A stretch of DNA of 9,149 bases from JBQTIM01 sp052388135 (GTDB taxonomy: Bacteria > Elusimicrobiota > Elusimicrobia > FEN-1173), in the NCBI GenBank assembly GCA_052388135.1, contig JBQTIM010000001.1, forward strand, positions 1 through 9,149. Direction: 5' to 3'. The position numbers and the translations under genes were made by a program. Within the stretch, counting starts at the first letter, position 1. Each line of letters begins with the position of its first letter. Shown piece by piece: positions 7,097 to 9,149 of this stretch. The notes under the pieces were generated by a model. The model did no database searches. It saw only the letters and a list, made by a program, of their open reading frames with translations, and was not told the origin of the DNA.

Positions 7097-7145
7097 AAAC
7101 GTTCGGGCAGCGGCCTTTGTCATGACGCGACGCTCATCCGGGGAC

Positions 7146-7229
7146 TGCGCGGGACAGGATTTGAACCTGCACAGCCTTGCGGCCATAAGCTCCTGAGGCT
7201 TACGTGTCTGCCAGTTCCACCACCCGCGC
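7146..7229 (-). tRNA. tRNA-Leu (anticodon CAG), CCA not encoded
   Basis: The minus strand gives an 84-nt class II tRNA. The acceptor GCGCGGG (7229-7223) pairs with CCCGCGC (7153-7147), and the discriminator is A (7146). The anticodon stem TAAGC/GCTTA encloses loop CTCAGGA, so the anticodon is CAG (reads CUG). The variable arm contains GGCC-GCAA-GGCT, and the T loop is TTCAAAT. The next bases are GTC, so CCA must be added after transcription, unlike the tRNA-Ser in this window. It starts 27 bases after the stop of the TPR gene, so it may be cut from that transcript. Confidence 0.97.
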
Positions 7230-7256
7230 AGACCCGGGACGAACGGTCAAACAAAA

Positions 7257-7838
7257 TTATTCGACGGCCTCTTCCTCGGCGCGGCCGCGCAGGCGCTTCC
7301 ACGCCTCCTTCGCGGAGGCGAGGCGCGGATCCGCCCGGAAAGCGGCCTGATATTCATTGACGGCCTCGTCCAATTTGCCCATGGCCTCGAAGGATCGGCC
7401 CGCCCAGTAATAGGCCTGCGCGTTGTGGGCGTCGTATTTCAAAGCTTTCCGGAACCGGCGCACGGCTTTCTTATAACGTTTCTGGGCGTAAAAAGACCGG
7501 CCGAACAGCGTCCAGGCCTGGGAGGATTTTCTGCGCTCCCGGATGACCGCCCGGGCTTTCTCCCGGGCCGCCGACCAGTCGCCGGCGTTCAGCGCGGTTT
7601 CGGCTTCCGCCAAGCGCGGGTCTTCGTAAACCGCGCCGGCGGGGGCCGCGTCCGGAGGGACTTCCTCGCCCGGAACGGGACCGGTTTCCGCCGAGGATTC
7701 CGGCGACGGCCGGATGGCCGGAACGGGTTCCTCCACCGCGCCGGGATACTTTCCCTTGTCGGGGTTGATCTGAATTTGTTCGGCCGCGCGGACCGGCGCG
7801 GCAAAGAGCAAGAAAGCCAAGAAAAGATATTTTTTCAT
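7257..7838 (-). CDS. Periplasmic TPR-repeat protein
   Basis: 193 residues. A Sec signal peptide at 1-18 (KKYLFLAFLLFAAPVRA, cut before AEQ) is followed by a Pro/Glu-rich linker at about 26-70 and then about three TPR repeats. The repeats cover roughly 74-104 (AEAETALNAGDWSAAREKA), 106-139 (AWTLFGRSFYAQKRYKKAVRRF) and 140-173 (AYYWAGRSFEAMGKLDEAVNEY). The C-terminus is acidic. Such proteins act as scaffolds for protein contacts in the periplasm; the partner cannot be told from sequence. It is transcribed away from mazG, and an AT-rich patch upstream probably carries its promoter. No clear Shine-Dalgarno site precedes the ATG. It reads on towards tRNA-Leu and smpB. Confidence 0.88.
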   Translation of the reverse strand: MKKYLFLAFLLFAAPVRAAEQIQINPDKGKYPGAVEEPVPAIRPSPESSAETGPVPGEEVPPDAAPAGAVYEDPRLAEAETALNAGDWSAAREKARAVIRERRKSSQAWTLFGRSFYAQKRYKKAVRRFRKALKYDAHNAQAYYWAGRSFEAMGKLDEAVNEYQAAFRADPRLASAKEAWKRLRGRAEEEAVE

Positions 7839-7863
7839 AGGGAAAACGGGCGCTTGTCGTTCG

Positions 7864-7899
7864 CGAAGTTTTTAATATACCATATTTTCGACGGAGTTA
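7864..7899 (-). promoter_or_regulatory. Candidate promoter of the TPR gene
   Basis: On the minus strand an AT-rich island in otherwise GC-rich DNA carries TTAACT then, after about 15-17 bases, the overlapping -10-like words TATATT/TATTAA (near 7872-7883). It sits some 30-50 bases before the TPR start, in the divergent spacer shared with mazG. Matches to consensus are moderate only. Confidence 0.4.
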
Positions 7900-7933
7900 A
7901 AGCCGCGCCGCCCGGGCCTCTCTCCCTCCAACC

Positions 7934-8350
7934 ATGTCCTCCGAATTCGACGAACTCATGCGCATCATGGCCCGTTTGAGGGGACGAAACGGCTGTCCCT
8001 GGGACAAGAAACAAACCCACCGCAGCCTCCTCAAGTATTTAAAGGAAGAAGCCGGCGAGGTGGCCCGCGCCGTTCGCCGCCGAGATTACGAAAACCTCGA
8101 GGAGGAGCTGGGCGACCTGCTCCTTCAGATCGCTTTCCACGCCCAGCTGGCCCGGGAAAAAGGCCGCTTCGACCTGCGCGACGTGGCCCGGGGCCTCTGC
8201 CGCAAAATGGTGCGGCGCCACCCCCACGTGTTCGGCAAGAAGCGCCTGGGCACCGCCGCCGAAGTGATGGCGCAATGGCGAGAACTGAAGGCGAAAGAGA
8301 AAGCGGAGAAGCGGGCCGCCCGGCGCCGCGGGAAAAATCGCCGTGGCTGA
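7934..8350 (+). CDS. mazG: Short MazG-type nucleoside triphosphate pyrophosphohydrolase
   Basis: 138 residues forming a single MazG domain (E. coli MazG is about twice as long, with two). It hydrolyses NTPs or dNTPs to NMP and pyrophosphate, a cytoplasmic clean-up role. The N-terminal signature is RLRGRNGCPWDKKQTH (14-29). The metal-binding helices are KEEAGEV (E38, E39, E42) and EEELGDLLLQIAFHA (E58, D61), followed by RRHPHVFG (94-101). The ATG at 7934 fits the family N-terminus, though no purine-rich ribosome binding site precedes it. The C-terminus is a Lys/Arg-rich tail (about 118-138) where longer relatives continue. Its end overlaps the following HAD gene by eight bases, so the two are translationally coupled. 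It diverges from the TPR gene. Confidence 0.93.
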   Translation: MSSEFDELMRIMARLRGRNGCPWDKKQTHRSLLKYLKEEAGEVARAVRRRDYENLEEELGDLLLQIAFHAQLAREKGRFDLRDVARGLCRKMVRRHPHVFGKKRLGTAAEVMAQWRELKAKEKAEKRAARRRGKNRRG

Positions 8351-9080
8351 GCCGCCTTTAAAAGCCGTTTTTTTCGACGCCGGCAACACCTTGTTCCGGC
8401 CGTTCCCCTCCGTAGGCCACGTTTACGCCCGCACGGCGCGCAAGCACGGCTGCCGCGTGTCCGCCGCCTGGGTGGAGGAGCGATTTCAGGCGGAGTGGCG
8501 CCGCCGCAACGGCCTCGCTCAACTGAAGAGCGAAAAGAAGGAAAAGGAATGGTGGCGGGCCTTGGTGCGGCGGGTCTTCGGCGGGCGGTTCGCGCCGGGA
8601 CGCTTTCGCGCCTATTACGAAGAGCTCTACGATCTGTTCGCCAGCCCGGCCACTTGGCGCATATATCCCGACGTTTTGCCCACCTTGAAAACTCTCAAGA
8701 AGCGGGGCCTGCGCCTGGGCGTGATTTCCAATTGGGACTCGCGCCTGTTCCGCCTCTGCGACGGCCTGGGCGTGACCCCTTACATGGATTTCATCCTGGC
8801 GTCGGCGGTGGAAGGAGCGGTCAAGCCGGAGAAAACCCTTTTCCGTCGGGCCCTGGCGCGGGCGGGCGTGCGCCCGGAGGAGGCTCTGCACGTGGGGGAC
8901 AGCTACCGGGAGGATTATTGGGGCGCGCGGCGGGCCGGCCTGCGGGCCCTGCTCATCGCGCGCGCGGGCGGCGCGGCGCCGCCCGCCATCGAGCGGTTGT
9001 CCGACGTTTGCGCCCTTTTGGACGGAGACTCTTTAGGCGTTGAGACGCCGACGCGGGCGGCAGAGCGGCGGAATTATTGA
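8343..9080 (+). CDS. HAD-superfamily hydrolase (HAD-IA type) with altered motif I
   Basis: 245 residues from a GTG that overlaps the mazG end by eight bases. A helical cap lies at about 20-105, followed by the core. Motif I is VFFDAGNTL with nucleophile D12, motif II is VISNWD (S129), motif III is Lys161 in VKPEKTLF, and motif IV is HVGDSYREDYWGA (D186, D191). These mark a cytoplasmic HAD hydrolase of the HDHD3/REG-2-like kind. Position +2 of motif I, normally Asp in HAD phosphatases, is Gly14, so the general acid is missing or supplied elsewhere; substrate unknown. Coupling to mazG suggests nucleotide or damaged-metabolite clean-up (inference). The last codon and the stop TGA (9078-9080) lie inside the repeat that starts at 9075, so the repeat supplies the gene's end. 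Confidence 0.9.
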   Translation: MAEPPLKAVFFDAGNTLFRPFPSVGHVYARTARKHGCRVSAAWVEERFQAEWRRRNGLAQLKSEKKEKEWWRALVRRVFGGRFAPGRFRAYYEELYDLFASPATWRIYPDVLPTLKTLKKRGLRLGVISNWDSRLFRLCDGLGVTPYMDFILASAVEGAVKPEKTLFRRALARAGVRPEEALHVGDSYREDYWGARRAGLRALLIARAGGAAPPAIERLSDVCALLDGDSLGVETPTRAAERRNY

Positions 9081-9149
9081 TGCCTGCATAAATTATGACC
9101 TATTTGGCCGGGGTGATTTTGGAGCGCCGGCAAGGAGCCGAGGAGCGCG
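9075..9149. repeat. Inverted copy of repeat unit B arm and tail (unit C, cut by window edge)
   Basis: These 75 bases are the reverse complement of 139-213 with one mismatch (9125 versus 163). The AT-rich tail faces the HAD gene and the GC-rich arm runs off the window end, where the CATAGCTTAAGCTATG centre and the other arm would be expected. The tail contributes the stop codon of the HAD gene. Confidence 0.93.

Noticed and set aside
9036..9049. Hairpin GGCGT-TGAG-ACGCC near the end of the HAD gene as terminator
   Set aside because: It lies inside the reading frame with GC-rich sequence after it and no T run.
139..9149. Composite transposon or integrative island bounded by the inverted repeats
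   Set aside because: The interior holds smpB and two tRNA genes, no intact transposase or integrase, and the repeats look like REP-type palindromes, not IS ends.

Overview
The window is GC-rich DNA from a Gram-negative (diderm) bacterium. Several products carry Sec or lipoprotein signals, and two look like outer-membrane barrels. The genes seen do not fix the phylum. The general style (high GC, PEGA lipoprotein, YHS-type copper ATPase) would fit Elusimicrobiota or a deltaproteobacterial-type lineage, but that is only a guess.

Layout, left to right. (1) 1-213: two diverged, mutually inverted palindromic repeat units. The second has a 75-bp arm that reappears inverted, with one mismatch, at the extreme right end (9075-9149). 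(2) 302-3927, plus strand: a copper operon of a Cu(I) P1B-type ATPase with YHS and heavy-metal-binding N-terminal domains, then a conserved exported protein of the kind usually found beside metal-resistance genes. (3) 3928-4380: a gene-poor gap holding the first ~24 codons of a REP-associated tyrosine transposase (RAYT/Y1) on the minus strand, with a tandem C-rich motif upstream of it. (4) 4381-7838: an all-minus block, given here left to right. It holds a His-rich exported barrel-like protein, tRNA-Ser(CGA) with its own terminator, a PEGA/beta-barrel lipoprotein, smpB, tRNA-Leu(CAG) and a periplasmic TPR protein. (5) 7934-9080, plus strand: a short MazG-type NTP pyrophosphohydrolase overlapping a HAD-family hydrolase, whose last codon and stop lie inside the right-hand repeat.

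How it fits together. The ATPase exports Cu(I) from the cytoplasm. The exported proteins from 2656-3927 and 4381-5184 are likely envelope partners, the second by proximity and His content only. smpB and the two tRNAs are translation housekeeping genes, so the whole repeat-flanked segment is unlikely to be a cargo transposon. The most unusual content is the palindromic repeat family together with a RAYT remnant. This resembles a REP/RAYT system in which long structured repeats are spread or maintained by a tyrosine transposase, but a link between this repeat and this transposase type is inference.
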